In this document: piece after piece, positions 1 to 8,972 of the stretch
Layout: every line of letters begins with the position of its first letter
Position numbering within the stretch: position 1 is the first letter of the stretch
Assembly: GCF_024029335.1 (NCBI RefSeq)
Contig: NZ_CP097116.1
Location: forward strand, 806,001-870,000
Length of the DNA stretch: 64,000 nt
DNA from: Fructilactobacillus myrtifloralis
GTDB taxonomy: Bacteria; Bacillota; Bacilli; Lactobacillales; Lactobacillaceae
Direction of reading: 5' to 3'
Notes under the pieces: generated by a model
Databases searched by the model: none
What the model was told of the DNA's origin: nothing
The model's input: the letters and a program-made list of their open reading frames with translations, nothing else
Translations under genes and position numbers: made by a program

Positions 1-6
1 TTACTT

Positions 7-100
7 ACTTTAGTTTAGGAATAAGGTGAGTCGTAACATTATTTTTTCCAGAAGCTTAAAAAAAGGCTTTATCCAATTTGGAATTGTAGTAAACTAAAGT
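7..100. repeat. 11-bp inverted repeat ahead of the multicopper oxidase
   Basis: ACTTTAGTTTA at 7-17 is matched by its exact reverse complement TAAACTAAAGT at 90-100, about 72 bases apart and just upstream of the oxidase ribosome binding site. It could be a split operator or part of the oxidase promoter region. It does not look like the TACAnnTGTA box of CopY. I see no convincing -35/-10 pair here, and the upstream side is cut by the window edge. Confidence 0.4.
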
Positions 101-126
101 GGAACCAACAGAAAGGGTGGAAAACA

Positions 127-1680
127 ATGGAAGATCAAGCAAAGCACCACGTTTATACTGATTACTTTTTCAACGAATCCGCTTATGATTACCACGATGG
201 CGGCTACGTTCCGTTGGAAAAGCATGATGCTCCTGAAAGTAAACTTAACATCCCCGAATTACTCAAACCAGACAAGGTCGAAGGGAATGATGTTTGGTAT
301 ACAGTAGAAGCCCAAACGGGAGAAACCCAAATTTTACCGGGTGAACCAACCAAAACCTGGGGCTACAATCAAAGTTTGTTGGGGAAAACGATTATTTATG
401 AAGATGGTAAAAACTACCATGTAACCTTAAAAAATAGTCTTCCCGAATTAACTACCTACCACTGGCACGGTCTAGACGTTTCTGGTCCTTACATTGACGG
501 TGGTTGTCACGCGCCTGTTTACCCTGGTGAAGCTAAGGAAATCGAATTTCCGATCCACCAACCAGCTGCAACGACGTGGTTGCACGCTCATCCGTGTCCT
601 TTAACTGGTTGGGACGTTTGGCATGGTTTAGCTTGTGCGGTGGTCGTCAAAGACCAACACGAAGCCACGTTGCCATTGCCACGGAACTACGGTGTCGATG
701 ACATTCCAGTGATCTTACAAGACCGCCGGTTTGACGAACACAACCAGTGGAACTACGACGATGACTACGATCCAGATGGAACTGCCGGTCCAACGGCCTT
801 AATTAACGGAACGGTAAATCCCTACTTCGACGTTACTACGCAAAAATTGCGGTTACGATTCTTAGATGGTTCGAACCGGCGGGAATGGCGCTTGCACCTC
901 AGCGATGACATGGTGATGACCCAAATCGCTTCTGACGGTGGCCTACTGCCTGAACCAGTTTACCTAACCAAGTTAATGATGACCTGTGCCGAACGGACGG
1001 AAGTTGTTCTAGACTTTGGTAAGTACAAACCAGGTGATGAAGTGACCTTGTACTCTGATGACACGCCGATCCTCAAGTTCAAGATTCACGAATTCGCCAA
1101 GGATGACACGGAAATTCCGGATCACCTTGCTGACGTTGAGTATCCAGATCCTGACAAAGACTCCTTGGTCCACCAAGTAGTAATGTCTGGAACTGACGAA
1201 GAAGTTCAAATCAACGGGAAAAAGTTTGGTATGATGCGGATTGATGACCGGCAAGAACTCGGAAAATCCGAATACTGGGACATCACGAATACTAACGATT
1301 GTTGTGGGGGAATGATTCACCCCTACCACTCCCACGGTGGCCAGTTCATGGTGGTTTCACGGAATGGAAAGGCACCATATCCCAACGAACGCGGTTACAA
1401 AGATACCATTGGAGTCAACGCGGGCGAAACCGTGCGGGTGAAGATGAAGTTTAACCTCCCTGGGGTCTTCATGTATCACTGCCACATCATCGAACACGAA
1501 GATGGGGGAATGATGGCGCAACTACAGGTTTACACCAAGGATGATCCGCACAAGAAATACAAACTGATGGACATGAAAACCTTGATGGATGCCTTAGCTA
1601 AAGAACGGCACTGTCGTCCAGAAGACTTGAAAATCAAGAGTTTGGAATCCTACCGCAAGATGGGCATGGACATGTGTTAA
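127..1680 (+). CDS. Multicopper oxidase (laccase / bilirubin-oxidase-like)
   Basis: This is a 517-residue multicopper oxidase, a family that couples one-electron oxidation of phenols, bilirubin, metal ions or amines to reduction of O2 to water. The four copper-binding segments are visible: HWHGL at residues 112-116, HAH at 153-155, HPYHSH at 398-403 (HxxHxH) and HCHIIEHEDGGM at 451-462. The type 1 copper ligands would be H398, C452, H457 and M462, and the Met axial ligand is typical of CotA/CueO-type enzymes. The protein starts directly with MEDQAKHH and has no Sec or Tat signal, so it is probably cytoplasmic. The ATG follows a GAAAGGGTGG ribosome binding site. A strong hairpin follows the stop, so the gene looks monocistronic. 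The substrate cannot be read from sequence; copper tolerance or phenolic/amine oxidation are possibilities. Confidence 0.93.
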   Translation: MEDQAKHHVYTDYFFNESAYDYHDGGYVPLEKHDAPESKLNIPELLKPDKVEGNDVWYTVEAQTGETQILPGEPTKTWGYNQSLLGKTIIYEDGKNYHVTLKNSLPELTTYHWHGLDVSGPYIDGGCHAPVYPGEAKEIEFPIHQPAATTWLHAHPCPLTGWDVWHGLACAVVVKDQHEATLPLPRNYGVDDIPVILQDRRFDEHNQWNYDDDYDPDGTAGPTALINGTVNPYFDVTTQKLRLRFLDGSNRREWRLHLSDDMVMTQIASDGGLLPEPVYLTKLMMTCAERTEVVLDFGKYKPGDEVTLYSDDTPILKFKIHEFAKDDTEIPDHLADVEYPDPDKDSLVHQVVMSGTDEEVQINGKKFGMMRIDDRQELGKSEYWDITNTNDCCGGMIHPYHSHGGQFMVVSRNGKAPYPNERGYKDTIGVNAGETVRVKMKFNLPGVFMYHCHIIEHEDGGMMAQLQVYTKDDPHKKYKLMDMKTLMDALAKERHCRPEDLKIKSLESYRKMGMDMC

Positions 1681-1693
1681 TTTAATGATTACT

Positions 1694-1738
1694 AAAAAAG
1701 CGTCACAACCGACTAAGAATGTCAGTTGTGACGCTTTT
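1694..1738 (+). terminator. Rho-independent terminator after the multicopper oxidase
   Basis: AAAAGCGTCACAAC (1696-1709) pairs perfectly with GTTGTGACGCTTTT (1725-1738). The flanking A and T runs could let it stop transcription from both sides. Confidence 0.9.
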
Positions 1739-1804
1739 GTTGTAGTTAAAATTATTTTTGTGAATACAACTCATATAATTTGTATTAAATAAAAAATATG
1801 ATAA

Positions 1805-2592
1805 TTATATTTCTTCGTTACCAGCCATTTTATTAAGAGTATCTTTAATTTCATCAACAGTTATGATTTTATCAACTTTAAGATTGTGCAATAAGTTTTT
1901 ATTAACGTCTGTATCTCGATTAATTAAAATTATAAAAGAATTTAAATCCTCTAAGATGGATTTAGGAACTTTTTCTATATCGTAATCATGCTCTAAATCA
2001 ATATAGGGTATCAATCTGAATATATCATTTCTATGCTTTGTTTTATCAGCATGATTAAATATTTTTCCTCTGTTTGATATGTCCAAGTGAGCTTTAGCTT
2101 TTAATAAAATTAAATAGGGTATTTTTATAGTAGAAATATAAACATCATTATATTCTATAGTTTCTCTTCCCATTTTTAATAATTCGTAGTAATCATCATC
2201 CAAGATAATTGCAGATAAACTGGGATCAGGGGAAAAAGGAAGAGGAGTTTTTTGATTTGTTTTTTTTAATGGATAAAAATCAATCGGAACTCTTGAAAAC
2301 AATTCAATAAGTTTAGGAGCATCACTACTTTTGGGATTTTTAAATCTATAGAATTGACTATTATCATCATTTTTTTATCAGAATGCTCATATTCATTTTC
2401 TTTTATATATTTATAAAAAACTTTTGGGAAATCATCTTTTATGTTTTCAAATAAAACAACAATGTCATAATCTTGGGTTTGTCTAAAATCACCACCTTGA
2501 TTTCCTATTAAGACAGAAGCTGCATTCCCACCAATGAGAACATAATCATCTTGGAAATTTCTTAGTGTATTAAAAAATCGTTCATAAATCAT
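1805..2592 (-). pseudogene. AbiEii-like nucleotidyltransferase, split by a frameshift
   Basis: Two overlapping minus-strand reading frames (2592 to 2266 and 2302 to 1805) together make one nucleotidyltransferase of the AbiEii/AbiGii-like superfamily. The first frame holds the catalytic start, GG at residues 21-22 and DYD at 41-43. The conserved continuation QFYRF...LIELFSR, then ILDDDYYELL and KHRNDIFRL, lies in the other frame. The switch maps to a seven-base homopolymer at 2370-2376 (T on plus, A on the coding strand). One extra A would give D-K-K-N-D-D-N-S-Q-F-Y-R-F and restore a 262-residue protein. It lies 15 bases after its partner gene, with an AAAGGAG site before the ATG. It may be a decayed toxin, a phase-variable gene, one rescued by slippage, or a sequencing error. 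Its codon and base use is far more AT-rich than its neighbours. Confidence 0.75.
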
Positions 2593-2607
2593 AATTAATT
2601 GTCTCCT

Positions 2608-3744
2608 TTATTTCAATCTATTATCGACTAGTTCATTAATACCATCTATCAATCTTTCATCATTTTTATCATCAAGACTTAAAAATAAATTTATGGGATC
2701 AATGGTTTTCTTAGGATATGAAAAGTCTACAAAATCTCTATAAAATTTATTATATTTTAATAAATCATACTTTGAAAACTGCAATATATATTTAAGATCA
2801 TATATCCAATCATCAAATTTAGCAGTTGTACTAGCATCAACAATATCCTTTAGAACTTTATTTTCTTTTTGATATAATGATATTTCTGAATAACTGTGTT
2901 CAGATATCATTGAAGAATTAGAAAGAGCCATGTCCCCAACATATACGAAATCCTTTAACTGATTATGATCAAAAAATTCATTCATTTCATTTTCAAGATT
3001 TTCGCTTATATAATATTTTTTTTTATACAAAGGATTTTTTAATAATTCTTTATAATTCATCAATAAAGAATAAGAGTCAAGACCAATAAAATATTCTTTA
3101 TTCCTAGTGTTCCCAATAGAAGATATAATTGATTGCTCCTCTAATTCACTTAAAGATCTTGACAATGTTGAGCGATTTCTTATATCAATGTATTTTTCAA
3201 AATACTTAATAAATTCGTCTCCACCAGTAAACCCAATTTTATTATTATATACATTAATAGGAGAATCATATCTTGTAATATTTATTTTTGATTCATTTTT
3301 ATTTACAGATTGTATTATATATAATAATAATACAAATATTTCTTGGCTATATCTACTTAGTCTTGATTTATTATTAATAGACTTAAATGAATATAATCTA
3401 GTACCTAAAAAAGGTAAAAACATTTCACCATTAGAACAAAAAAAAGGAATACCCCTATTTAAGAATACTTTTTTATCTATTTCACGAATTTTATTTGAAA
3501 ATAAAGCTATAGGATACTTAATGAAATTTTTTCTTATAACAGACATCGCCCTAACAGAATCCTCAGAAGATGCGTTATCTGAAAACAAAGCAATAAAATC
3601 TGTATCTAATAAGTTAATCTTCAATAAAATGAAATTTTTTTTTATATATAAAGGAGTGTACTTATTGTTTTCAATTATTTTATATTCACATTTTAAACCA
3701 GTTGTAATTTCAAAACGGTGTATATATTTATCAAAAGTACTCAA
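2608..3744 (-). CDS. AbiEi-like winged-helix regulator / candidate antitoxin
   Basis: This 378-residue protein precedes the nucleotidyltransferase in the same operon. A central stretch around residues 190-225 (RSTLSRSLSELEEQSII followed by a basic wing) reads as a winged helix. The part after about residue 265 (VYVGDMALSNSSMI) resembles the conserved C-terminal module that accompanies AbiEii-type nucleotidyltransferases in many bacteria. By analogy with type IV toxin-antitoxin pairs it would repress its own operon and counter the partner enzyme. The start is taken as TTG at 3744 because AGGAGATG sits 9-16 bases upstream. The whole pair is strongly AT-rich, which suggests horizontal acquisition. 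I recognise the two-gene architecture well, but the antitoxin role is inferred. Confidence 0.6.
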   Translation of the reverse strand: MSTFDKYIHRFEITTGLKCEYKIIENNKYTPLYIKKNFILLKINLLDTDFIALFSDNASSEDSVRAMSVIRKNFIKYPIALFSNKIREIDKKVFLNRGIPFFCSNGEMFLPFLGTRLYSFKSINNKSRLSRYSQEIFVLLLYIIQSVNKNESKINITRYDSPINVYNNKIGFTGGDEFIKYFEKYIDIRNRSTLSRSLSELEEQSIISSIGNTRNKEYFIGLDSYSLLMNYKELLKNPLYKKKYYISENLENEMNEFFDHNQLKDFVYVGDMALSNSSMISEHSYSEISLYQKENKVLKDIVDASTTAKFDDWIYDLKYILQFSKYDLLKYNKFYRDFVDFSYPKKTIDPINLFLSLDDKNDERLIDGINELVDNRLK

Positions 3745-3768
3745 AATTATTTCATCTCCTATCAGGAT

Positions 3769-3839
3769 AATATTGGTGCAAAAAATGAATTATTTATTCT
3801 TTTAATATGAATATATACTTAATTTTATGCACCAATATT
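3769..3839. repeat. Hairpin repeat unit 1 upstream of the AbiE-like operon
   Basis: AATATTGGTGCA (3769-3780) is mirrored by TGCACCAATATT (3828-3839). The about 70-base unit recurs nearly unchanged at 3910-3980. It lies immediately upstream of the regulator's ribosome binding site, so it likely overlaps the promoter. AbiEi proteins are known to bind paired inverted repeats at their own promoter, and that is the most likely role here. Confidence 0.7.
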
Positions 3840-3909
3840 GTAACAAAACAATTTAATTACAACAACTATAAAACGACAATTAAATTCATTTTTATAATCA
3901 GTCAAAAAA

Positions 3910-3980
3910 ATTATTGGTGCATAAAATGAATAGTTTATTCTTTTAATATGAACATATACTTAATTTTATGCACCAATAAT
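3910..3980. repeat. Hairpin repeat unit 2 upstream of the AbiE-like operon
   Basis: ATTATTGGTGCATAAAAT (3910-3927) pairs perfectly over 18 bases with its complement at 3963-3980. The interior (TTTATTCTTTTAATATGAA) is shared with unit 1, so the pair forms a tandem duplication of an inverted-repeat element. The stretch from 3981 to 4170 beyond it is AT-rich and I see no gene in it. Confidence 0.7.
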
Positions 3981-4170
3981 TAAAGCTTAATTTTTGAATT
4001 TATTCGTATGAAATTATATAACTACTTCAAATATAAACTAACAAAGAAATAATAAATCACAAAAACCATAATACTAATCAGCTAATCTAGGTTATCTAAC
4101 GAGCTTGGACATTCTCCCAGTAGATTTTTACTCGGTTATTTTTTTCTCCTGTGTATCTTTTTCCTGGTTA

Positions 4171-4205
4171 AAAAAACTCCGGAGCAAGATGATTGCTCCG
4201 GAGTT
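4171..4205 (-). terminator. Terminator of the opp operon
   Basis: AACTCCGGAGCAA (4175-4187) pairs with TTGCTCCGGAGTT (4193-4205). The A run at 4171-4176 becomes a U run on the minus-strand transcript. It lies just after the oppA stop. Confidence 0.92.
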
Positions 4206-4217
4206 AAAATATTCATC

Positions 4218-6005
4218 TTATTTGAGATCAGTTTGCGTAAGTTGCAAGTTACTAAATTGGTTGTCGCTATCATCCGGTTTAATGCTGTAGCCTTTCACCC
4301 GTTTGTTAACTGGCTGCCAGTCTAGCGAGAATGAACTTGGTGCATAAGCTGCTTCCTTATTCATGTATTCCTGCCAGTCTTTGAACTGTTTAGCCCGGTA
4401 CTGATCGTTCCAAGCCTTATCGTTATTCATGTTGTTCATCAATTGCGTGTTTTGCTTGGAAACGAAGTGACCCATATTAAATGGTGCACTTTGACCGTAA
4501 AGTGCAGTTGGCGTTGGTTCAGAACTAACCGAGAAGCCGCCCCGCCAAACATCAATGTCTTTGTTATCAGGCTTTCTCAATGCAGCTAGATAACTGTTTC
4601 CTTCCATCAACTTACCAGAGGTAAACTTCACGTTCAGGCCTAACTTCCGCCATTGCTGAACGTAATACTTACTAGTAGCATTTGAAGCTTCGGAACTATT
4701 TGGCGCCGCAAAGTTAATTTCCAATGGTTTCCCATTTGGTTGAACCCGCCACTTCCCTTTCTTCTTGTAACCGGCTTGATCCAACAGCTTATTGGCCTTG
4801 GCTTCATCGTATGGGAATCCTTTAGCCTGTTTGTCGTAGTACTTCTTAAACACCGGTGGAATCAAGGTATTAGCTCGCCAAGCAACCCCGTTTCCAAATT
4901 TCTTAGCAACTTCATCCTGGTCGATGGCATACATCATGGCCTGACGAAGGTTCTTGTTGTTCATCTTCTTGTTCTTGTCCGTAACCTGCTTGTTGGTCTT
5001 AGTGTCGAAGTGTCCAAGGTTAAAGCCGAAGTAGTAGTACCCCAATTCTGGTTGACCAACCACTTGGTAATTACTCATTTTGGCAATCTTTGGATAGTCA
5101 GCCGCAGATTGGACTCCCTGGGTAAAGTCATACTTCTTCGCTTTCAATGCCGCCGTCACGTTACTTGGTGAAACGATTTGAATGTTGATGTGTTTGATGT
5201 GCGCCTTTTTACCCCAGTAATACTTGTTTGGACTCCAACTCGTTGACTCCCCTTCAACCACTTTGTCAAGTTTGTAAGCACCGGTAAAGATCGGAGTTTT
5301 CCGAATTTTATCAGAAGCAACGAGATCCGGAATCTTAACGTCCTTCAAGTATTCATACGGTTCAACTGAGCCCCACATAAAGTAGTTACCAGAATACTGC
5401 ATGGCTGGCGTGATCCGATCATATTGAATAACCGTTTTCTTACCTTTTTCTCCATCTGGGAACGTAATTCCGGCGATCTTATCGGCCTTTCCGTCGTGGT
5501 AATCCTTCATTCCCTTGATGTGTTCAAAGTCATCTGAATACTGTTGTGATTTTGTTTGCGGATTGGCCAGCACTTCGTAAGCGTATTCCACGTCCTTCGC
5601 TGTAACCGGCATCCCATTCGACCACTTGGCATTATTGCGCAAGGTAATTGTTGCCGTATTATTTTTCCGGTTTAAACGAAGGTTTGCCAAACCGCCATCT
5701 TTAATTTTGTAGTTATTATCGGTGGCAAACAGGTTGTTTTGTCCTCCAGGGAGAAAAACATCTGCATCCGTTTTATCGTTCGCTAAAATTGGATCGGAAA
5801 TCCCAGTAAACGGAGATTGAGAAACCTCACCGATTTTCAAAGTCCCATCGTTAGCCTTAGAATCTGCTTTTCCTGCAGCACTATAAGTTTGTGGAAGTTT
5901 AGGCGTTTTAGCAGTCGCATCGCTGCCACCGTTAGAACAGGCCGCCAGTGAAAGTGCCACTACGGCAACGCTCCCCCACAGAGCTAGTTTGTGTCGTCTC
6001 TTCAT
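4218..6005 (-). CDS. oppA: Oligopeptide ABC transporter substrate-binding lipoprotein OppA
   Basis: This 595-residue extracytoplasmic solute-binding protein captures peptides for the OppBCDF importer, which feeds amino acids to auxotrophic lactic acid bacteria. The N-terminus is a classic lipoprotein signal: MKRRHK, a hydrophobic core, then LSLAAC with the lipidated cysteine at residue 23. The body has the family-5 binding protein pattern (LRNNAKWSNGMPVTAKDVEYAYE near residues 123-145, and NNKNLRQAMMYAIDQDEVAKKFGNG further on, each quoted here only as a landmark). It is the last gene of the operon and is followed by a strong terminator, an arrangement that often gives extra binding protein. 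AAAGGAGG precedes the ATG. The exact peptide range (di- versus oligopeptides) is not readable from sequence. Confidence 0.93.
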   Translation of the reverse strand: MKRRHKLALWGSVAVVALSLAACSNGGSDATAKTPKLPQTYSAAGKADSKANDGTLKIGEVSQSPFTGISDPILANDKTDADVFLPGGQNNLFATDNNYKIKDGGLANLRLNRKNNTATITLRNNAKWSNGMPVTAKDVEYAYEVLANPQTKSQQYSDDFEHIKGMKDYHDGKADKIAGITFPDGEKGKKTVIQYDRITPAMQYSGNYFMWGSVEPYEYLKDVKIPDLVASDKIRKTPIFTGAYKLDKVVEGESTSWSPNKYYWGKKAHIKHINIQIVSPSNVTAALKAKKYDFTQGVQSAADYPKIAKMSNYQVVGQPELGYYYFGFNLGHFDTKTNKQVTDKNKKMNNKNLRQAMMYAIDQDEVAKKFGNGVAWRANTLIPPVFKKYYDKQAKGFPYDEAKANKLLDQAGYKKKGKWRVQPNGKPLEINFAAPNSSEASNATSKYYVQQWRKLGLNVKFTSGKLMEGNSYLAALRKPDNKDIDVWRGGFSVSSEPTPTALYGQSAPFNMGHFVSKQNTQLMNNMNNDKAWNDQYRAKQFKDWQEYMNKEAAYAPSSFSLDWQPVNKRVKGYSIKPDDSDNQFSNLQLTQTDLK

Positions 6006-6084
6006 TGTCTGTTTTTCCTCCTTTAAGCTAAAGTTTCGTAAACGTCGTAACCGCAGTAAAATTCGTAACCACCTCCTTTAGTAA

Positions 6085-7026
6085 TTAACTTCCGCGTCGT
6101 TGCGAAGCGTTCGCCGTGCGCCGTAATACCTGTCCCACGTAACTAATCGCTAAACATAAGAGAATAATCTCTATAGCGGCCGGTAACCACGTCCACCAGT
6201 ACTGAGTAATGTTATTAGGATCGTTGGCGTTCGCAATCAACGTCCCTAGTGAAGGGGTGCCATCGGGAAGTCCGAAGCCCAAGTAGGATAATCCCGTTTC
6301 AACTCCAATATTTTCTGCGAATGATAACGTGGTATCAACGATAATTAGGGACGAAATGTTAGGGAGAATTTCCCGGAACATAATTTTCAAGTTACTTGTT
6401 CCGGAAACCTTGGAAGCCGCTACGTAATCTTTTTGTGACTCAGCTAACGTACTGGACCGAATCAAGCGAGACGTTCCCATCCAGTAAAAAATTGATAGCA
6501 ACAATGTCAATGTGATCGCATTATAGTGAGGGATAATGGTCACTAACACGATAATGGTCATTAACATCGGGATAATCATCATGAAGTCGTAAACCCGTTG
6601 CATTGTTAAATCGACGTATCCGCCGTAGTAGCCAGACACTAATCCATATCCCACCCCAAAGGTGGATGAAATGGCAGTTAACCCAATCGCAATTAAGATG
6701 GAATTTCTAGAGCCAACAATCAGTTGGGAAAAGATCGGTCGTCCGGAGGAATCGCCCCCTAAAATGTAATTCGTAAAGGGTTTCGCGTAGTAACCCATCA
6801 AATCGGTCTGCATGATTTGGGGCACGTTGATGAAGAAGGACCCGATTAACACTAAGAGAATAAAGAACCCGATAAAGATCGCTGAAGCCAGTGCTACTTT
6901 GTCGGCTTTAAATTCGTTGAGCATCACCCGCACGGTACTTGGGGTGGCTTCGCTTTCCGCTTCTTTAGAAAGTTCTAACAGCTCGTCATCAGCTAACTCG
7001 TCGCGACCACTAAATTCATCTACCAT
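6085..7026 (-). CDS. oppC: Oligopeptide ABC transporter permease OppC
   Basis: This 313-residue inner-membrane permease pairs with OppB to form the channel of the peptide importer. A hydrophilic N-terminal tail precedes the first membrane span around residue 50, as usual for OppC. The EAA-type coupling loop is visible as SGTSNLKIMFREILPN, followed by GLSYLGFGLPDGTPSLG, which is diagnostic of the OppC/DppC side. I choose the ATG at 7026 (MVDEFSGRD) because AAGGAGG lies seven bases before it. A GTG two codons earlier would fall inside the spacer. It sits 15 bases after oppB. Confidence 0.93.
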   Translation of the reverse strand: MVDEFSGRDELADDELLELSKEAESEATPSTVRVMLNEFKADKVALASAIFIGFFILLVLIGSFFINVPQIMQTDLMGYYAKPFTNYILGGDSSGRPIFSQLIVGSRNSILIAIGLTAISSTFGVGYGLVSGYYGGYVDLTMQRVYDFMMIIPMLMTIIVLVTIIPHYNAITLTLLLSIFYWMGTSRLIRSSTLAESQKDYVAASKVSGTSNLKIMFREILPNISSLIIVDTTLSFAENIGVETGLSYLGFGLPDGTPSLGTLIANANDPNNITQYWWTWLPAAIEIILLCLAISYVGQVLRRTANASQRRGS

Positions 7027-7041
7027 CTTCACTCCTCCTTC

Positions 7042-8001
7042 CTACTCAATTCGAATCCGTGGATCCACGATGCTCAAGACAATGTCTGAAAGTAAAGTGC
7101 CTAGCAGATTCAAGAATCCGTACAGTAACACGAGCGTCGTGATAACCGTGTAATCGCGGTAGTTCACAGCATTTAAGAACAGTTGCCCCATGCCTGGGTA
7201 TGAGAAAATCATTTCGGTAAAGATGGACCCAGCTAGTAGCCCCGTAATCGAGTACCCGGCAAAGGCGGCAATCGGCAGTACTGAGTTTCTAAAAATGTGG
7301 TGCCGATAAATATCCCGACTGGGAACCCCCTTGGCAACTTCCGTTTTCACAAAGGCGGAGTGTTTGGAATCAATTACCTGGGAACGTAGATACTGAATAA
7401 TGTTCACGGTTCCAAACAAGGCGCCAAGCAATCCCGGTAAAAGAATGTGTTCCAAGCGGGATAAAAGTGTCGGACCCAGTCCCGAAACACTCGGAGCAAC
7501 GGATCCCGAGGTTGGGAACCACCCGAGCGCATAACCAAAGATCCAAATCCCAATGACAAGGACCACAAAGAATGGAATCGACATCGTGACGTAGGTATAG
7601 ATTCGGATTAACGTATCCGACCATTTGCCCTCGTTCTTTCCGGCATAAATCCCTAATGGTAGTCCAATTACATACGTTAAAATCATCGTAAATACGGCTA
7701 GCCACAACGTGTTAAGTCCCCGTTGCTTAATTAAATCCACCACTGGCATTTGATATTCGTAACTCATCCCTAAGTTTCCGTGGAATAAATTAACGACCCA
7801 GTGCCAGTACTGCACGTACCACGGATCAAAGAGTCCGTTAGCAACCATCAACCGGTGAATTTCAGCGGGATTACTCTTCGGATTAATCGAACCGGTAAAC
7901 GGATCGCCAGGCATAGCTTTGGCCAGTAAAAATACCAAGAGACTCAAAACAATTAATTCAGGGATCATAATCAAGATTCGGCGTAAAATTGTTTTCCACA
8001 T
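7042..8001 (-). CDS. oppB: Oligopeptide ABC transporter permease OppB
   Basis: This 319-residue permease is the second channel subunit of the importer. It begins MWKTILRRILIMIPEL, the usual first membrane helix of OppB. It carries the periplasmic-loop pattern AMPGDPF and the coupling segment AKGVPSRDIYRHHIFRNSV near residues 225-245, then SIFTEMIFSYPGMG. The ATG follows AAAGGAGGATGACTAATC that overlaps the end of oppF, which implies translational coupling. Length and motif order match the family. Confidence 0.93.
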   Translation of the reverse strand: MWKTILRRILIMIPELIVLSLLVFLLAKAMPGDPFTGSINPKSNPAEIHRLMVANGLFDPWYVQYWHWVVNLFHGNLGMSYEYQMPVVDLIKQRGLNTLWLAVFTMILTYVIGLPLGIYAGKNEGKWSDTLIRIYTYVTMSIPFFVVLVIGIWIFGYALGWFPTSGSVAPSVSGLGPTLLSRLEHILLPGLLGALFGTVNIIQYLRSQVIDSKHSAFVKTEVAKGVPSRDIYRHHIFRNSVLPIAAFAGYSITGLLAGSIFTEMIFSYPGMGQLFLNAVNYRDYTVITTLVLLYGFLNLLGTLLSDIVLSIVDPRIRIE

Positions 8002-8003
8002 GA

Positions 8004-8972
8004 TTAGTCATCCTCCTTTAATTGCTTGTACTGCAAAGCTTGCTTAGGTGGTAACGAAACTAGATGTCCAGGACTAACTTCTACCATTGGATAAGCCCGT
8101 CCAGTTTCATCGTAGTAATCGTCCTTATGCGCTTGATATTTCCGTTCAACCGCTTGGCGATGTTCTAAGTTCTGCTGTCGCTTGGATAGATTAGTACTCG
8201 GAATGGCAGCAAGTAGTCGCTGCGTATAGATGTGTTTTGCATGTTGATAAATATCTGTGCGACTCCCGACTTCCACGATTTGTCCCCGATTCATGATCGC
8301 AATCCGATCACACATATGGCGCACTACCCCGAGATCATGTGAGATAAAGAGGTAGGAAATCCCTAGTTCCCGTTGAATCTGCTTCATAAAATTCAAAACC
8401 TGGGCTTGTACCGATAAGTCCAACGCTGAAACTGGTTCATCCGCAATGATAAGCTTGGGGTTCGTGGCCACAGCTCGCGCAATTCCAATTCGTTGGCGTT
8501 GACCCCCAGAGAATTGATGAGGGTATTTGTAAAGCATATCTGGAGCAAGCCCCACAGTTTTCATTAGTTGTAAAACCCGAATTTTTTCTTGTTCGGGGGT
8601 TAGCTTTTCGAAGTTTTTTAACGGTTCGGCAATGATGCTTTCAATCCGCTTATGGGGATTCAAGCTTGAAAAGGAATCTTGAAAAATCATTTGAACTTCT
8701 CGATCATAATTTAACTTTTTCCGTTCGTGCTTGGTATTAACCGGCTGGCCGTTAAACTGAATTTGACCAGCCGTGGCTTTTTCCAGTCCAATAATGGTGC
8801 GCCCGGTCGTCGATTTTCCCGATCCAGATTCACCAACCAACCCAAATGACTCGCCTGCTTGGATCGTAAAACTCACTCCGTCAACCGCGTAAACTTTGTC
8901 AACCACACGATTGAAAAAACCGCCCCGAATGGGAAAGTGAACTTTTAGATTGTTAACCGTTAACAAGCTCAT
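8004..8972 (-). CDS. oppF: Oligopeptide ABC transporter ATPase OppF
   Basis: This 322-residue nucleotide-binding subunit energises peptide import. The Walker A motif GESGSGKST is at residues 47-55. The Q-loop (MIFQDSFSSLNP), the signature SGGQRQR, Walker B LIIADEPVSALD and the switch histidine in LFISHDLGVV follow in order. The C-terminal extension with IYTQRLLAAIP is the oligopeptide/dipeptide transporter C-terminal domain. Its ATG overlaps the oppD stop in an ATGA junction, so the two ATPases are translationally coupled and expected to form a heterodimer. Confidence 0.94.
   Translation of the reverse strand: MSLLTVNNLKVHFPIRGGFFNRVVDKVYAVDGVSFTIQAGESFGLVGESGSGKSTTGRTIIGLEKATAGQIQFNGQPVNTKHERKKLNYDREVQMIFQDSFSSLNPHKRIESIIAEPLKNFEKLTPEQEKIRVLQLMKTVGLAPDMLYKYPHQFSGGQRQRIGIARAVATNPKLIIADEPVSALDLSVQAQVLNFMKQIQRELGISYLFISHDLGVVRHMCDRIAIMNRGQIVEVGSRTDIYQHAKHIYTQRLLAAIPSTNLSKRQQNLEHRQAVERKYQAHKDDYYDETGRAYPMVEVSPGHLVSLPPKQALQYKQLKEDD

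Noticed and set aside
3107-3805. A 232-codon plus-strand frame opposite the AbiEi-like gene
   Set aside because: It is antisense to a better-supported gene with a ribosome binding site and operon partner, and it looks like AT-rich chance coding.
4105-4290. A 61-codon plus-strand frame across the opp terminator
   Set aside because: It runs through a strong hairpin terminator and into antisense oppA; no ribosome binding site.
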